Notes under the pieces: model-generated
What the model was told of the DNA's origin: nothing
Seen by the model: only the letters and a program-made list of their open reading frames with translations
The model's database searches: none
Program-made: the position numbers and the translations under genes
In this document: piece by piece, positions 15,075 through 23,211 of the stretch
Layout of the letters: each line of letters opens with the position of its first letter
How positions within the stretch are numbered: the first letter of the stretch is position 1
From: CAYZAW01 sp964476505
Lineage (GTDB): Bacteria; Bacillota; Clostridia; Christensenellales; CAG-138
Direction: 5' to 3'
Assembly (NCBI GenBank): GCA_964476505.1
Contig: CAYZAW010000021.1
Span: 1 to 34,619, forward strand
Length of the DNA stretch: 34,619 bases

Positions 15075-15944
15075 TTAATCTTTTAATATCTCGTTTAACA
15101 GGTCGTCCAGCTCGGAGCTGGTATCGGAACCGACGTCCGCCTTTTCGGCCTGACTGTCGGCCTGCGAAATGATCTCGTCCACCGTCCAGACCTTGGGATC
15201 GTCCACCTCTGCTGCGTCCATAATCTCGTCTGCCGCGTCAGGTGTATCCTGCTTTATGGGCGCTGCTGCGTAGGCGGGCGTATAGGGCGCGGGAGCCTCC
15301 GGCTCTTCGGCCGGGGCGGGAGCAACGGGCTCCTCCGCCGTATCCGCTTTCGCGGGCGTATCCCTGCCCTGCAGCTGATAAATACCGTGCATCAGCTCGG
15401 CGGGCGTGGCGTACTCTTGCGGAAGCGGGGTGGGAGCGGGCTTTTTGGGCTCCGTGATGGTGCCGGAGGCGGCGGTCACGTTCAGCGCATATGCCTGCGA
15501 ACGGGTCTGCTGCACCATATCGGACAGCAGGGAGTTGAGCTTATGCAGCCGTGCTTCGCCCTCAGCCACTGCTTTGTTGGCCTTGGATAGCCGGGCTTCT
15601 GCTTCTTCCTTGGCGGCGCTGATGATTTGGTTTGCCTTGTTGGTTGCGTCGGCAATGATATTGTCCGCATCAACAAAGGATTTTTTACGAAGCTGATCGG
15701 CTTCCTTGCGCGCGTTTTCCACAAGCGAACGCGATTCCTCCCGGAGCTTTTCGATCTCCTCTTGGGCGCTGGCGCGGATGCGGGATGCGCTGGCTGTGGC
15801 TTCCGTGAGCGCCTGTGCCATGGCCTGCTCCTTGCCGGTGTAGACCTCCAGCTTGGCGCGAAGCGTTTCGCCTTCCAGCGTGGCCCGTTCCAGATCGCGC
15901 TTTAACTGCGTGATCTGCTCTTCCATTTCATGCCGGTTTGCCAT
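15075..15944 (-). CDS. coiled-coil protein, DivIVA-like, with acidic Pro/Ala-rich tail
   Basis: 289 residues, GGAGGGAG before ATG 15944. Residues 5-150 are an almost unbroken heptad-rich, Glu/Lys/Ala coiled coil (for example EEIEKLREESRSLVENARKE) resembling the C-terminal coil of DivIVA/GpsB-type or ATP-synthase-b-like proteins. From about 165 to 235 the chain is Pro/Ala/Glu-rich and probably disordered. The end is strongly acidic (SSELDDLLNEILKD). The N-terminal membrane-curvature loop that defines true DivIVA is missing, so the DivIVA label is loose. It sits 30 bases behind ruvB and before proS. A structural or scaffolding role in division is possible but unproven. Confidence 0.6.
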   Translation of the reverse strand: MANRHEMEEQITQLKRDLERATLEGETLRAKLEVYTGKEQAMAQALTEATASASRIRASAQEEIEKLREESRSLVENARKEADQLRKKSFVDADNIIADATNKANQIISAAKEEAEARLSKANKAVAEGEARLHKLNSLLSDMVQQTRSQAYALNVTAASGTITEPKKPAPTPLPQEYATPAELMHGIYQLQGRDTPAKADTAEEPVAPAPAEEPEAPAPYTPAYAAAPIKQDTPDAADEIMDAAEVDDPKVWTVDEIISQADSQAEKADVGSDTSSELDDLLNEILKD

Positions 15945-15974
15945 GTGATACTCCCTCCTGCTCCTGATGGTTTA

Positions 15975-17018
15975 TTAAAAGTCCATTTTTTCCTGAACGA
16001 TACCCTGCACAGCGTCCTGCGGGATCGCAAAGCCCAAATGCCGGTATGCCGCTGGCAGCGGCACGCGCCCCCGGGGTGTTCTTGCAATGAACCCCAGTTG
16101 TAATAAATACGGCTCGTAAACGTCTTCCACGGTAGTGGCGTCCTCTCCGGTGCTGGCGGCAATGGTGTCTAACCCCACCGGCCTCCCGCCGAATTTTTCG
16201 ATCATGGCGGTAAGCATCCTTCGATCCACCGGGTCAAGCCCCAGATCATCGATACCCAGCATGTTCAAACCGCTTTTGGCGACGGCAAGGTCGATGATGC
16301 CGTTACCCTTTACCTCGGCATAATCCCGCACGCGCTTTAACAAGCGGTTGGCAATGCGGGGCGTGCCGCGGGCGCGCCTTGCAAGCTCCACGGCTCCCTC
16401 GGGATCGATCTGGATACGCAAAATATCCGCGCTTCGCATGATGATCTCCCGAAGGCTTTCGGCGTCGTACATGGCAAGCTGCTCCTTGATGCCAAAGCGA
16501 TCTCGAAGCGGCGAGGTAAGTAACCCCATGCGGGTGGTTGCGCCTACCAGCGTAAAGCGGGGTAGGTCCAGCCGGATGCTTCTGGCGGCGGGGCCTTTAC
16601 CAATGATGATATCCAGCGCATAGTCCTCCATGGCGGGGTACAGCACTTCCTCTACACTGGCGTTCAGGCGGTGAATCTCGTCAATAAACAGCACGTCTCC
16701 GGGGCCAAGGTTGGTCAAAAGTGCCGCCAAGTCTCCCGCGTGGGAGATGGCAGGGCCGGAGGTGACCCTAAGGTTGGTGCCCATTTCGTTTGCAATGATC
16801 GCGGCAAGCGTGGTTTTGCCCAAGCCTGGCGGGCCGTATAGCAGCGCGTGGTCTAAGGGTTCGCCGCGATTCTTTGCGGCTTGCAGGTAGATGCGCATAT
16901 GCTCCTTGACCTCTCCCTGCCCGATATACTCGGCAAGGAATTTGGGGCGCAGGCTGAATTCGTTTTGTATGTCCTCCGCTTGCAGGGAGGAGGAGATCAA
17001 TCGGTCGTTTTCCAGCAT
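15975..17018 (-). CDS. ruvB: Holliday junction branch-migration ATPase RuvB
   Basis: 347 residues. It is the AAA+ motor that pumps DNA through the RuvA-held Holliday junction. Walker A GPPGLGKT is at 62-69, Walker B LFIDEIHRL near 115, and sensor 1/arginine-finger segment GATTRMGLLTSPLRDRFG near 165-182. A C-terminal winged helix follows with the conserved EDVYEPYLLQLGFIARTPRG. The start is 6 bases after the ruvA stop; AAGGAG just inside the ruvA end serves as binding site, so the two genes are coupled. Confidence 0.98.
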   Translation of the reverse strand: MLENDRLISSSLQAEDIQNEFSLRPKFLAEYIGQGEVKEHMRIYLQAAKNRGEPLDHALLYGPPGLGKTTLAAIIANEMGTNLRVTSGPAISHAGDLAALLTNLGPGDVLFIDEIHRLNASVEEVLYPAMEDYALDIIIGKGPAARSIRLDLPRFTLVGATTRMGLLTSPLRDRFGIKEQLAMYDAESLREIIMRSADILRIQIDPEGAVELARRARGTPRIANRLLKRVRDYAEVKGNGIIDLAVAKSGLNMLGIDDLGLDPVDRRMLTAMIEKFGGRPVGLDTIAASTGEDATTVEDVYEPYLLQLGFIARTPRGRVPLPAAYRHLGFAIPQDAVQGIVQEKMDF

Positions 17019-17024
17019 GTAGTA

Positions 17025-17615
17025 TTAACTCCTTGCAAGCGTTCTTAAAGCTTTTGTAAGCAATTCTTCCACCGTTGCGGCGTTTTCCACGGCGGAAACG
17101 GCACGGGAGGCGATAACACCGTCGTACCCCAGCCCCACCAGTGCGGCGACCGCTTCGGCACGCATATCCGAGGGCTCGGCGGCGGAGGCGGGCAATCCGG
17201 TTTCCAGCATCTCCTCTGTAGCCACCTTTTCTTTTAATTCCAGCAGTACACGCTGCGCGGTTTTTCTGCCCATACCGGGCACGCGGTCAAAGGCGGCGGC
17301 ATTATCGGTCACGATGGCGGCAGCAACGTCTGCCGGGGTCAATACGGACAGTACGGACAAGGCCAGTTTAGGGCCTACGCGGGTAACGGACAGCAAACGG
17401 CGAAACATCTGCCGCTCCGTGTCTGAGGAGAAGCCGTACAGCGCCATCACGCCCTCCGCCAAATGCAGGTGCGAAAAAAGCTTGGCTTCCGTGCCCACCG
17501 TCAGCTTGGAAAGCGTGTGCTTGCTACAATTCAGTTCGTAGCCAACGCCGTTGGCGTCTATCACGGCCCGGTCAGCGGCGATCTCGTCTACCCTGCCGCG
17601 AATAAAAGCGTACAT
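17025..17615 (-). CDS. ruvA: Holliday junction-binding protein RuvA
   Basis: 196 residues. Tetrameric junction-binding partner of RuvB. The N-terminal OB fold begins MYAFIRGRVDEIAADRAVID and includes GVGYELNCS. Two helix-hairpin-helix motifs are visible: VTRVGPKLALSVLS and VPGMGRKTAQRVLLELK. Domain III, which contacts RuvB, follows after an Ala/Glu linker (about 150-196, AVAALVGLGYDGVIASRAV). It starts 15 bases after ruvC and is complete. Confidence 0.97.
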   Translation of the reverse strand: MYAFIRGRVDEIAADRAVIDANGVGYELNCSKHTLSKLTVGTEAKLFSHLHLAEGVMALYGFSSDTERQMFRRLLSVTRVGPKLALSVLSVLTPADVAAAIVTDNAAAFDRVPGMGRKTAQRVLLELKEKVATEEMLETGLPASAAEPSDMRAEAVAALVGLGYDGVIASRAVSAVENAATVEELLTKALRTLARS

Positions 17616-17630
17616 AGGTTATCTCCCGTG

Positions 17631-18128
17631 TTATTTGATGCGGAATTCCTCCGCCGCATAGCCCGCCGTATTGGCGTGGCACAGGGCGCAGGCCAACGCG
17701 TCCGCTGCGTCGTCCGGCTTGGGGATGACGGACAAATGCAGTAATAACTGCACCATTTGCTGTACCTGCTTTTTTTGCGCGTGTCCGTCCCCCGTGACCG
17801 CCAGCTTGATCTGCATGGGCGTATATTCATACAGGGGAAGCCCCTGCTGCTGCGCCGCCAATATAGCAACGCCCCGCCCCGCGCCCACGCCTATGGCGGT
17901 GGTCACGTTGTGGTAAAAAAACAGCTCCTCAAAGGCCACATGTGCAGGACAAAACCGCTCGATCAACTGACGCGTGCCGGTATACAGCCGTTCCAGCCGC
18001 TCCGGAAAGGGCATGTCCTTCGGGGTCTCCACCACGCCGCAGTCGATGGCGCGAACGCTTGCGCCCACGCTTTCCACCACGCCGTAGCCCATGATAGCGT
18101 AACCGGGATCGATACCTAAAATAATCAC
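17631..18128 (-). CDS. ruvC: Holliday junction resolvase RuvC
   Basis: 165 residues. RNase H-fold endonuclease that cuts Holliday junctions symmetrically. The four acidic catalytic residues are visible: Asp in MIILGIDPG (Asp7), Glu in VAFEELFF (about 68), and two Asp in PKPDDAADALACALCH (about 140-143). ruvC is the first gene of the unit ruvC-ruvA-ruvB-coiled-coil-proS-S-component-MBL. A possible extended -10 (TGGTACAAT on the minus strand at 18170-18178) lies about 45 bases upstream, with a poor -35. Confidence 0.97.
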   Translation of the reverse strand: MIILGIDPGYAIMGYGVVESVGASVRAIDCGVVETPKDMPFPERLERLYTGTRQLIERFCPAHVAFEELFFYHNVTTAIGVGAGRGVAILAAQQQGLPLYEYTPMQIKLAVTGDGHAQKKQVQQMVQLLLHLSVIPKPDDAADALACALCHANTAGYAAEEFRIK

Positions 18129-18232
18129 GCCGCCCTGCCTTTTCCTGCTGCTTATACTTATTCCAGACTATTGTACCATGCACAAAGCGAAGAAGAAAGT
18201 GGAAATTGGCACGCAAAAGGCGGTATTTGCAT

Positions 18233-18261
18233 TTGCAGTATCAGCCTTTGGGAGATATAAT
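18233..18261 (+). promoter_or_regulatory. strong sigma-70-type promoter of the PanT-PanK/hom unit
   Basis: TTGCAG (18233-18238), 17-base spacer, perfect TATAAT (18256-18261), 46 bases before the chosen ATG. It also shows that the longer frame starting at 18206 lies upstream of the promoter and is not the real start. Confidence 0.75.
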
Positions 18262-18307
18262 AACCAATAAATATTCGCTTTGGATGGAACAGGGAAAGGG
18301 GAACGCC

Positions 18308-19648
18308 ATGGAAAGCATCAAAAAACGCAAGCCGGATACGAAGCAGCTGGCAAGAGCCAGCGTGCTGTGCGCCCTGATCGTGGTGATGACCGTGGTGCCG
18401 TACACCGGATATATCTATTATGGCTTGATCGAGGTCACCACGCTGCATATCGTGGTGGCGGCAGGCGCTGTTTTAATGGGTTGGAAGTACGGCGCGGTGT
18501 TCGGCTTCGTATGGGGCGTTACCTGTATCCTCCGGGCGCTGACGAACCCTCTTTGGGCACCCTTTATCAACCCGATGATCTCCCTTGTGCCCCGTGTGAT
18601 CGTGGGCGCGGTGGCAGGCCTTGCGGCGGAGGGCTTAAGAAAAGCGCGCTGTAAGCCCTATGCCACAGCCGCTATCTCAGCGGCGGCGGCAACGCTTACC
18701 AATACGGTGCTGGTGCTGTCTGCATTAAAGCTGTTTTCCGCAGTGCTTACGGGCGCGCCGTTATTAGGCACCATCTACGCCACGCTCATCGGCGTAAACG
18801 GCGTGATCGAGCTTGTGGCGGCGATCATACTGGTACCCGTGATCGTGGCGGCCTTGACCCCGCGTACGCTAACGCTGGGCGTGGATATCGGCGCGTCTAC
18901 CACAAAGCTGGCGTTGGTGGAGCGAGGCAAATGTGTAAAGACCGTTCGCAAGCAGGACGATGAAACGCTGGAGGCGGCGATCGACCGCATTGGCGGGCGC
19001 GGCGCAAAAAAGCTTTGCGTGACCGGCGTTGGCGCGTCGTTTATCAAGGAGAACCTATGCGGCATCCCCACGGCGCATGTGGACGAATTTGCCGCGTTGT
19101 CCCGCGGCGCAACTGCCTGCGCGCATAAGCATAACTGCGTGGTGGTAAGCGTGGGCACCGGCACCTCCTTTACCCGGGTCACGCCCTTGCGCTCTTGGCA
19201 CTTGGGCGGCTCCGGCATGGGCGGCGGTATGGTGCAGGGCTTAGCGGGAACACTTTGCGGCACGGTGGATATGGAAGCGCTGCAAGCCCTTGCCAAAGAC
19301 GGAGACTTGCATGCGGTAGACCTGCAATTACAGGACGTTTGCCAAGGCAGCCTTTCCCATTTGGGGCCGGAAGCCACGGTTTCCAACCTCTGTAAGCTCA
19401 CGGCGGATACCAAGCGGGAAGACATGGCCGCGGGCTTATGCAATATGGTATTCCAAAACATCGCGGTCATGGCAGCATTTGCGGTACAAAAGCACATGAC
19501 GCGTACCGTTGTGCTGGTTGGCACCATTACGGATTGGCCCATCGCTAAGCGCAGCTTAGACGATGTTGCCGCATTGCGCAAGGTCAAATTCATCATACCG
19601 GAACACTCGGCGTTCGTGACGGCTATCGGCGCGGCGCTGGAGCAATAG
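18308..19648 (+). CDS. coaW: fusion: ECF S-component (PanT-like) + type II pantothenate kinase
   Basis: 446 residues, ATG 18308 after AAAGGGGA. Residues about 1-188 form a six-helix S-component: GYIYYGLIEVTTLHIVVAAG then VLMGWKYGAVFGFVWG is the PF12822-type pattern shared by pantothenate and folate S-components. From residue 190 a complete type II pantothenate kinase follows: phosphate-binding loop LGVDIGASTTKLALV, a catalytic-Glu candidate in HVDEFAAL (about 259), VVSVGTGTSF (about 279) and LGGSGMGGGMVQGL (about 298). PanK II phosphorylates pantothenate with ATP, the first step to CoA, and is usually a separate soluble protein that is insensitive to CoA feedback. The kinase identity makes pantothenate the likely transported ligand. 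I see no stop or frameshift at the junction. It is followed by hom after 12 bases. Confidence 0.88.
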   Translation: MESIKKRKPDTKQLARASVLCALIVVMTVVPYTGYIYYGLIEVTTLHIVVAAGAVLMGWKYGAVFGFVWGVTCILRALTNPLWAPFINPMISLVPRVIVGAVAGLAAEGLRKARCKPYATAAISAAAATLTNTVLVLSALKLFSAVLTGAPLLGTIYATLIGVNGVIELVAAIILVPVIVAALTPRTLTLGVDIGASTTKLALVERGKCVKTVRKQDDETLEAAIDRIGGRGAKKLCVTGVGASFIKENLCGIPTAHVDEFAALSRGATACAHKHNCVVVSVGTGTSFTRVTPLRSWHLGGSGMGGGMVQGLAGTLCGTVDMEALQALAKDGDLHAVDLQLQDVCQGSLSHLGPEATVSNLCKLTADTKREDMAAGLCNMVFQNIAVMAAFAVQKHMTRTVVLVGTITDWPIAKRSLDDVAALRKVKFIIPEHSAFVTAIGAALEQ

Positions 19649-19660
19649 GAGGGCGTAGCA

Positions 19661-20965
19661 ATGGAACAAAAGAAGGTCAATGTAGCAATACTGGGCTTTG
19701 GAACGGTGGGTTCCGGCGTGTATCGGGTATTGACGGAGAACCATAACGACATTTTGCACCGCGACGGAATCGATTTTCAGGTGAAGCGCATACTGGTGCG
19801 GGATTTTGAGCATGAGCCCAACCTGCACATGGCACCCAGAGAAACCTTTACCACTGCCCTTGCGGATATCACCGGGGACGCATCCGTTTCCATCGTGGTG
19901 GAGTGCATGGGCGGGGTAGAGCCTGCCAAGACCTTTATCCTTTCCGCGCTGAACGCCGGAAAGAGCGTTGTCACCTCCAACAAGGAGGTCATGAGCAAGC
20001 ACTGGCCGGAATTTGAGGCGGCGGCAAAGGCAAGCGGCGCAGGGCTGTATTTGGAAGCGACCGTGGGCGGCGGCATTCCGGTGCTGCGTACCATTACAGA
20101 TTCCCTGCAGGCCAACAACATCACTGGCGTGATGGGCATCATCAACGGCACCACCAACTTTATCCTCACCAAAATGAGCGAGGAAGGCCGTGATTTTGCG
20201 GATGTGCTAAAAGAGGCGCAGCAGTTGGGCTACGCGGAGGCTAATCCCGAGGCAGACGTTGAGGGGTTTGACGCTACCTACAAGCTTTCCATCCTGTCCT
20301 CCATGGCGTTCCACGCCCATATGCCCATTGAGAGCATCCACCGGGAGGGCATTACGAAACTGACGGCGGAGGACTTTGAGGTAGCCCGGCAGATGGGCTA
20401 TGAGATCAAGCTCTTAGCCATCGGCAAAAAGCGCGGGAACGAGATAGAGGTGCGCGTGCACCCCACCATGATCCCGAAGACGCATCCGCTGGCGGCGGTG
20501 CGCGGTTCCTTCAATGCCATCTTCTTAAGCGGCAACGCTGTGGACGACGTGATGCTGTACGGGCGCGGCGCGGGGCAGATGCCTACTGCCTCTGCTGTGG
20601 TTGGCGATATGATCTATGCTGTGCACAACGAAGGCCGCCACCGTTACATGACGTTTGCCAATGTGCCCGGCATGAGCACCGGCGTGAAGCTGGCAACGGA
20701 CTGGGAAAGCATTTACTGCGTGCGCGTGCGTGCGGCGGATCAGCCGGGCGTGTTATGCGCGGTGTCCGGCGTGTTTGCCAAGCATGGCGTGTCCTTAAAG
20801 AACGTGCTGCAATTCAGCGACGGCTCCGGTGCGCCGGAGCACGTGGCCGCTATCAGCTTTGTTACCCACAAAGCGCATGAACAGGCGGTGCAGGCGGCGC
20901 TGGAGGAGATAGGCAAGCTGGATACGGTGCTCGAGGTGGAAAGCGTGATTCGGGTGGAGGAGTAA
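19661..20965 (+). CDS. hom: homoserine dehydrogenase
   Basis: 434 residues, AGGAGG before ATG 19661. Reduces aspartate semialdehyde to homoserine, the branch to threonine and methionine. It has the N-terminal Rossmann motif LGFGTVGSGVYRVL, the catalytic core SVVTSNKEVMSK, EATVGGGIPVL and NGTTNFILTKM, then EANPEADVEGFDATYKL with the conserved Asp and Lys residues. A C-terminal ACT domain (about 350-430, starting VRAADQPGVLCAVSGVFAKHG) suggests allosteric control, as in threonine-inhibited enzymes. It shares the promoter of the pantothenate gene. Its distal position there is not explained by pathway, though aspartate is also the source of beta-alanine. Confidence 0.97.
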   Translation: MEQKKVNVAILGFGTVGSGVYRVLTENHNDILHRDGIDFQVKRILVRDFEHEPNLHMAPRETFTTALADITGDASVSIVVECMGGVEPAKTFILSALNAGKSVVTSNKEVMSKHWPEFEAAAKASGAGLYLEATVGGGIPVLRTITDSLQANNITGVMGIINGTTNFILTKMSEEGRDFADVLKEAQQLGYAEANPEADVEGFDATYKLSILSSMAFHAHMPIESIHREGITKLTAEDFEVARQMGYEIKLLAIGKKRGNEIEVRVHPTMIPKTHPLAAVRGSFNAIFLSGNAVDDVMLYGRGAGQMPTASAVVGDMIYAVHNEGRHRYMTFANVPGMSTGVKLATDWESIYCVRVRAADQPGVLCAVSGVFAKHGVSLKNVLQFSDGSGAPEHVAAISFVTHKAHEQAVQAALEEIGKLDTVLEVESVIRVEE

Positions 20966-20979
20966 ACAGAAAGCAAACG

Positions 20980-21018
20980 GGCGCAATGGTATGGATTGCC
21001 ATGCGCCTTTTTTGTTGT
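20980..21018 (+). terminator. intrinsic terminator after hom
   Basis: GGCGCA (20980-20985) pairs with TGCGCC (21002-21007), with an inner TGG/CCA across one bulged A, then TTTTTTGTTGTT. It lies 15 bases after the hom stop. Confidence 0.85.
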
Positions 21019-21043
21019 TATTTTCTCAAAATTCTGATAATAT
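21015..21043 (+). promoter_or_regulatory. promoter of the toxin-antitoxin pair
   Basis: TTGTTA (21015-21020), 17-base spacer, TAATAT (21038-21043), 33 bases before the antitoxin ATG. The -35 falls within the T-tail of the hom terminator. Confidence 0.5.
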
Positions 21044-21062
21044 TAATACATGAATATTGAGA
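21024..21062. promoter_or_regulatory. candidate antitoxin operator (imperfect inverted repeat)
   Basis: TCTCAAAATTC (21024-21034) and GAATATTGAGA (21052-21062) are inverted copies with 10 of 11 matches. They flank the -10 and run into the ribosome binding site. Phd/YefM antitoxins are known to repress their own promoters through such palindromes; binding here is inferred. Confidence 0.4.
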
Positions 21063-21075
21063 AGGAGATGATCAT

Positions 21076-21348
21076 ATGCCAAGCATTCGGCCTATTTCAG
21101 ATTTGCGGAACAGCTCTAATGAGATCAGTGAGTTTTGCAAAGCCACGCGAGAACCGGTTTACATCACGAAAAACGGCATAGGCGACATGGTTGTTATGAG
21201 CATGGAAACCTATGAACGGCAGCAGGCGCGGCTAGAGGTATACGAAAAGCTTGCGGAAGCGGAGGCAGAAATCGCATCCGGCGAAAAAGGCGTTGATTTT
21301 CTTGCGTTTGCCGATCAATTGAGGGCGCAGGTGCATGGAAAAGTATAA
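21076..21348 (+). CDS. Phd/YefM-family antitoxin
   Basis: 90 residues after GAAGGAGATG. The N-terminal half matches the Phd/YefM DNA-binding fold: PSIRPISDLRNSSNEISEFC, then PVYITKNGIGDMVVMSMETYE, the most conserved part of the family. The C-terminal half is helical and charged (EKLAEAEAEIASGEKG) and should wrap the toxin. It overlaps the toxin gene by 14 bases, so the two are made in coupled fashion. The family neutralises its toxin directly and represses the operon. Confidence 0.93.
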   Translation: MPSIRPISDLRNSSNEISEFCKATREPVYITKNGIGDMVVMSMETYERQQARLEVYEKLAEAEAEIASGEKGVDFLAFADQLRAQVHGKV

Positions 21349-21637
21349 CGTTGTGATCTTTCCGGCGGCACAAAGGGATATGCTGGACATCGTTGAGTAC
21401 ATCAACACCCTTTCATCCGACGCGGCGATAAAGTACTACGATTTGCTGGTGGAAGAAATCAAAAGCCTTTCCAAACTGCCAAAGCGCTGTCCTCTCGCAA
21501 AGGATACCCAGTTGAAGCTTCGGGGGTACCGTGTATTGTTGGTCAAGAACTATATCGTATTTTATGTGGTTACGGACAAAACGGTGGAGGTACGCAGGAT
21601 TTTATATAACAAACGCCAGTATGAAGCGCTTCTTTAA
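21335..21637 (+). CDS. RelE/ParE-superfamily toxin
   Basis: 100 residues. It has the compact RelE/ParE layout: NVVIFPAAQRDMLDIVEYIN, a helical DAAIKYYDLLVEEIKSLSKLP, then LKLRGYRVLLVKNYIVFYVV and a final strand with VEVRRILYNKRQYEALL. The last segment (R..Y..R..Y) carries the basic and aromatic residues usual for the active surface. RelE-type members cut mRNA on the ribosome and ParE-type members poison gyrase. The YIVFYVV/VEVRRILYNKR end cannot settle which. It starts inside the antitoxin gene with no separate promoter and ends before a bidirectional terminator. Confidence 0.92.
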   Translation: MEKYNVVIFPAAQRDMLDIVEYINTLSSDAAIKYYDLLVEEIKSLSKLPKRCPLAKDTQLKLRGYRVLLVKNYIVFYVVTDKTVEVRRILYNKRQYEALL

Positions 21638-21641
21638 ATAA

Positions 21642-21673
21642 AAAAGCCCGCGCCGGTATCCGGGCGGGCTTTT
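21642..21673. terminator. bidirectional terminator between toxin and DUF1846 gene
   Basis: AAAAGCCCGC (21642-21651) and GCGGGCTTTT (21664-21673) form a perfect 10-bp stem with A/T tracts on both sides. It lies between the convergent toxin (+) and DUF1846 (-) genes. Confidence 0.85.
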
Positions 21674-21675
21674 GA

Positions 21676-23175
21676 CTATTTATGATACAAATTATTGCTC
21701 TGATACACCGGTTCACTGGTGAGATTAACGCCCAGCTTTCGGAAAATATCCGCGTCCACCTGCCCCAGTATCACACTGGCGTGTGCCTCGCAGCCGCGTA
21801 AATGCGGCAACTGCTGAAGCGCCAGCGCCGCGGTGGGGTTGGTGGCGGCGCAGATGGAAAGGGCAATGAGTATTTCATCCATGTGCAGGCGCGGGTTGTG
21901 GTTTCCTAAATGCTTTGTTTTTAACTCCTGGATGGGCTGTATCACGATGGGGGAGATCAACGGTATCTCATGCTGGATGCCGCCTAACACCTTTAACGCA
22001 TTCAACAGCATGGCAGCGGACGCGCCTAACAGCTTTGTGGTTTTGCCGGATACGATCTGTCCGTTGTGCAGTTCTATGGCTACCGCCGGGCCGTCGGTTT
22101 TTTCCGACCGCGTCAGCGCCGCTTCCACAACTGGGCGCTCTGCCGCGGTGATACCGCTTTGGTTCATCAACAGCTCTAGCTTATATACCTCCTCCGAGGA
22201 GGCAATGCCCTGCCGCTGGCGGCAGATGGCGGTATAGTACCGGCGCAGTATCTCCTGCCGAGAGGCCTTTTCCACCACGGCCTCATCCATGATGCAAAAG
22301 CCCGCCATGTTGACGCCCATGTCTGTGGGGGAGCGGTAGGGGGAGTGTCCGTCGATGCGCTCAAATATAGCGGAAAGCACGGGAAATATTTCAACGTCGC
22401 GGTTGTAGTTGACGGCGGTTTTGCCGTACGCCTCCAAATGGAAGGGGTCTATCATGTTCACATCCGCAAGGTCTGCGGTAGCGGCCTCGTACGCCAGATT
22501 GACCGGGTGCTTCAGGGGCAGATTCCAAATGGGGAAGGTCTCAAACTTGGCGTAGCCCGCCTGCACACCGCGCTTTTGCTCATGGTACAGCTGAGACAGG
22601 CAAACGGCCATTTTGCCGCTGCCGGGGCCGGGGGCGGTCACAACCACCAGCTCCTTTGTGGTTTCGATATAATCGTTCTTGCCAAAGCCCTCGTCGCTGA
22701 CGATATGCGAAACGTTTCCCGGATACCCCTCGATGGAATAATGGTGATATACGCGAATGCCCAGCATTTCTAAGCGTTTGCAGAAGGTATCCGCAGCCGC
22801 CTGCCCCGCGTACCGGGTGATGACCACCGAGCCCACATACAGCCCGATGGAGCGGAAGGAATCGATCAGGCGCAGCACGTCCACATCGTAGGTAATGCCA
22901 AGATCCCCGCGCATTTTGTTTTTTTGGATGTCTGCCGCGTTGATCACGATCACGATCTCGGAGGATTCGGACAGTTCCAGCAGCATCTGCACCTTGCTGT
23001 CCGGCAGGAAGCCCGGAAGCACACGGGAGGCATGATAATCGTCAAACAGCTTGCCGCCGAACTCCAAATACAGCTTGCCGCCAAACTGGGCTATGCGGCT
23101 GCGGATGTTTTCGGACTGTAAACGGCGATATTTTTCGTTATCAAAGCCTATGGGGCAGGTAGCCGGTTGTTCCAC
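21676..23175 (-). CDS. DUF1846 family protein
   Basis: 499 residues from GTG 23175. That start has GGAGG nine bases upstream and begins VEQPATCPIGFDNEKYRRLQ, matching the usual family N-terminus. A longer ATG frame to 23223 would begin at the -10 of the promoter and is rejected. DUF1846 proteins are about 500-residue cytosolic proteins widespread in Firmicutes and other anaerobes, structurally known but without an agreed function. Visible blocks are KMRGDLGITYDVDVLRLID, VVVTAPGPGSGKMAVCLSQL (a P-loop-like GPGSGK), DVNMIDPFHLEAYG, and near the end HNPRLHMDEILIALSICAATNP. The gene is monocistronic. Confidence 0.9.
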   Translation of the reverse strand: MEQPATCPIGFDNEKYRRLQSENIRSRIAQFGGKLYLEFGGKLFDDYHASRVLPGFLPDSKVQMLLELSESSEIVIVINAADIQKNKMRGDLGITYDVDVLRLIDSFRSIGLYVGSVVITRYAGQAAADTFCKRLEMLGIRVYHHYSIEGYPGNVSHIVSDEGFGKNDYIETTKELVVVTAPGPGSGKMAVCLSQLYHEQKRGVQAGYAKFETFPIWNLPLKHPVNLAYEAATADLADVNMIDPFHLEAYGKTAVNYNRDVEIFPVLSAIFERIDGHSPYRSPTDMGVNMAGFCIMDEAVVEKASRQEILRRYYTAICRQRQGIASSEEVYKLELLMNQSGITAAERPVVEAALTRSEKTDGPAVAIELHNGQIVSGKTTKLLGASAAMLLNALKVLGGIQHEIPLISPIVIQPIQELKTKHLGNHNPRLHMDEILIALSICAATNPTAALALQQLPHLRGCEAHASVILGQVDADIFRKLGVNLTSEPVYQSNNLYHK

Positions 23176-23211
23176 GATACTGTTCCTCCATGTTGTAGAA
23201 TTGTTATTGTT

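Noticed and set aside
18775..19752. 325-residue - strand frame
   Set aside because: Antisense to the pantothenate kinase domain and the start of hom; Ser/Thr/Ala-rich composition typical of a shadow frame.
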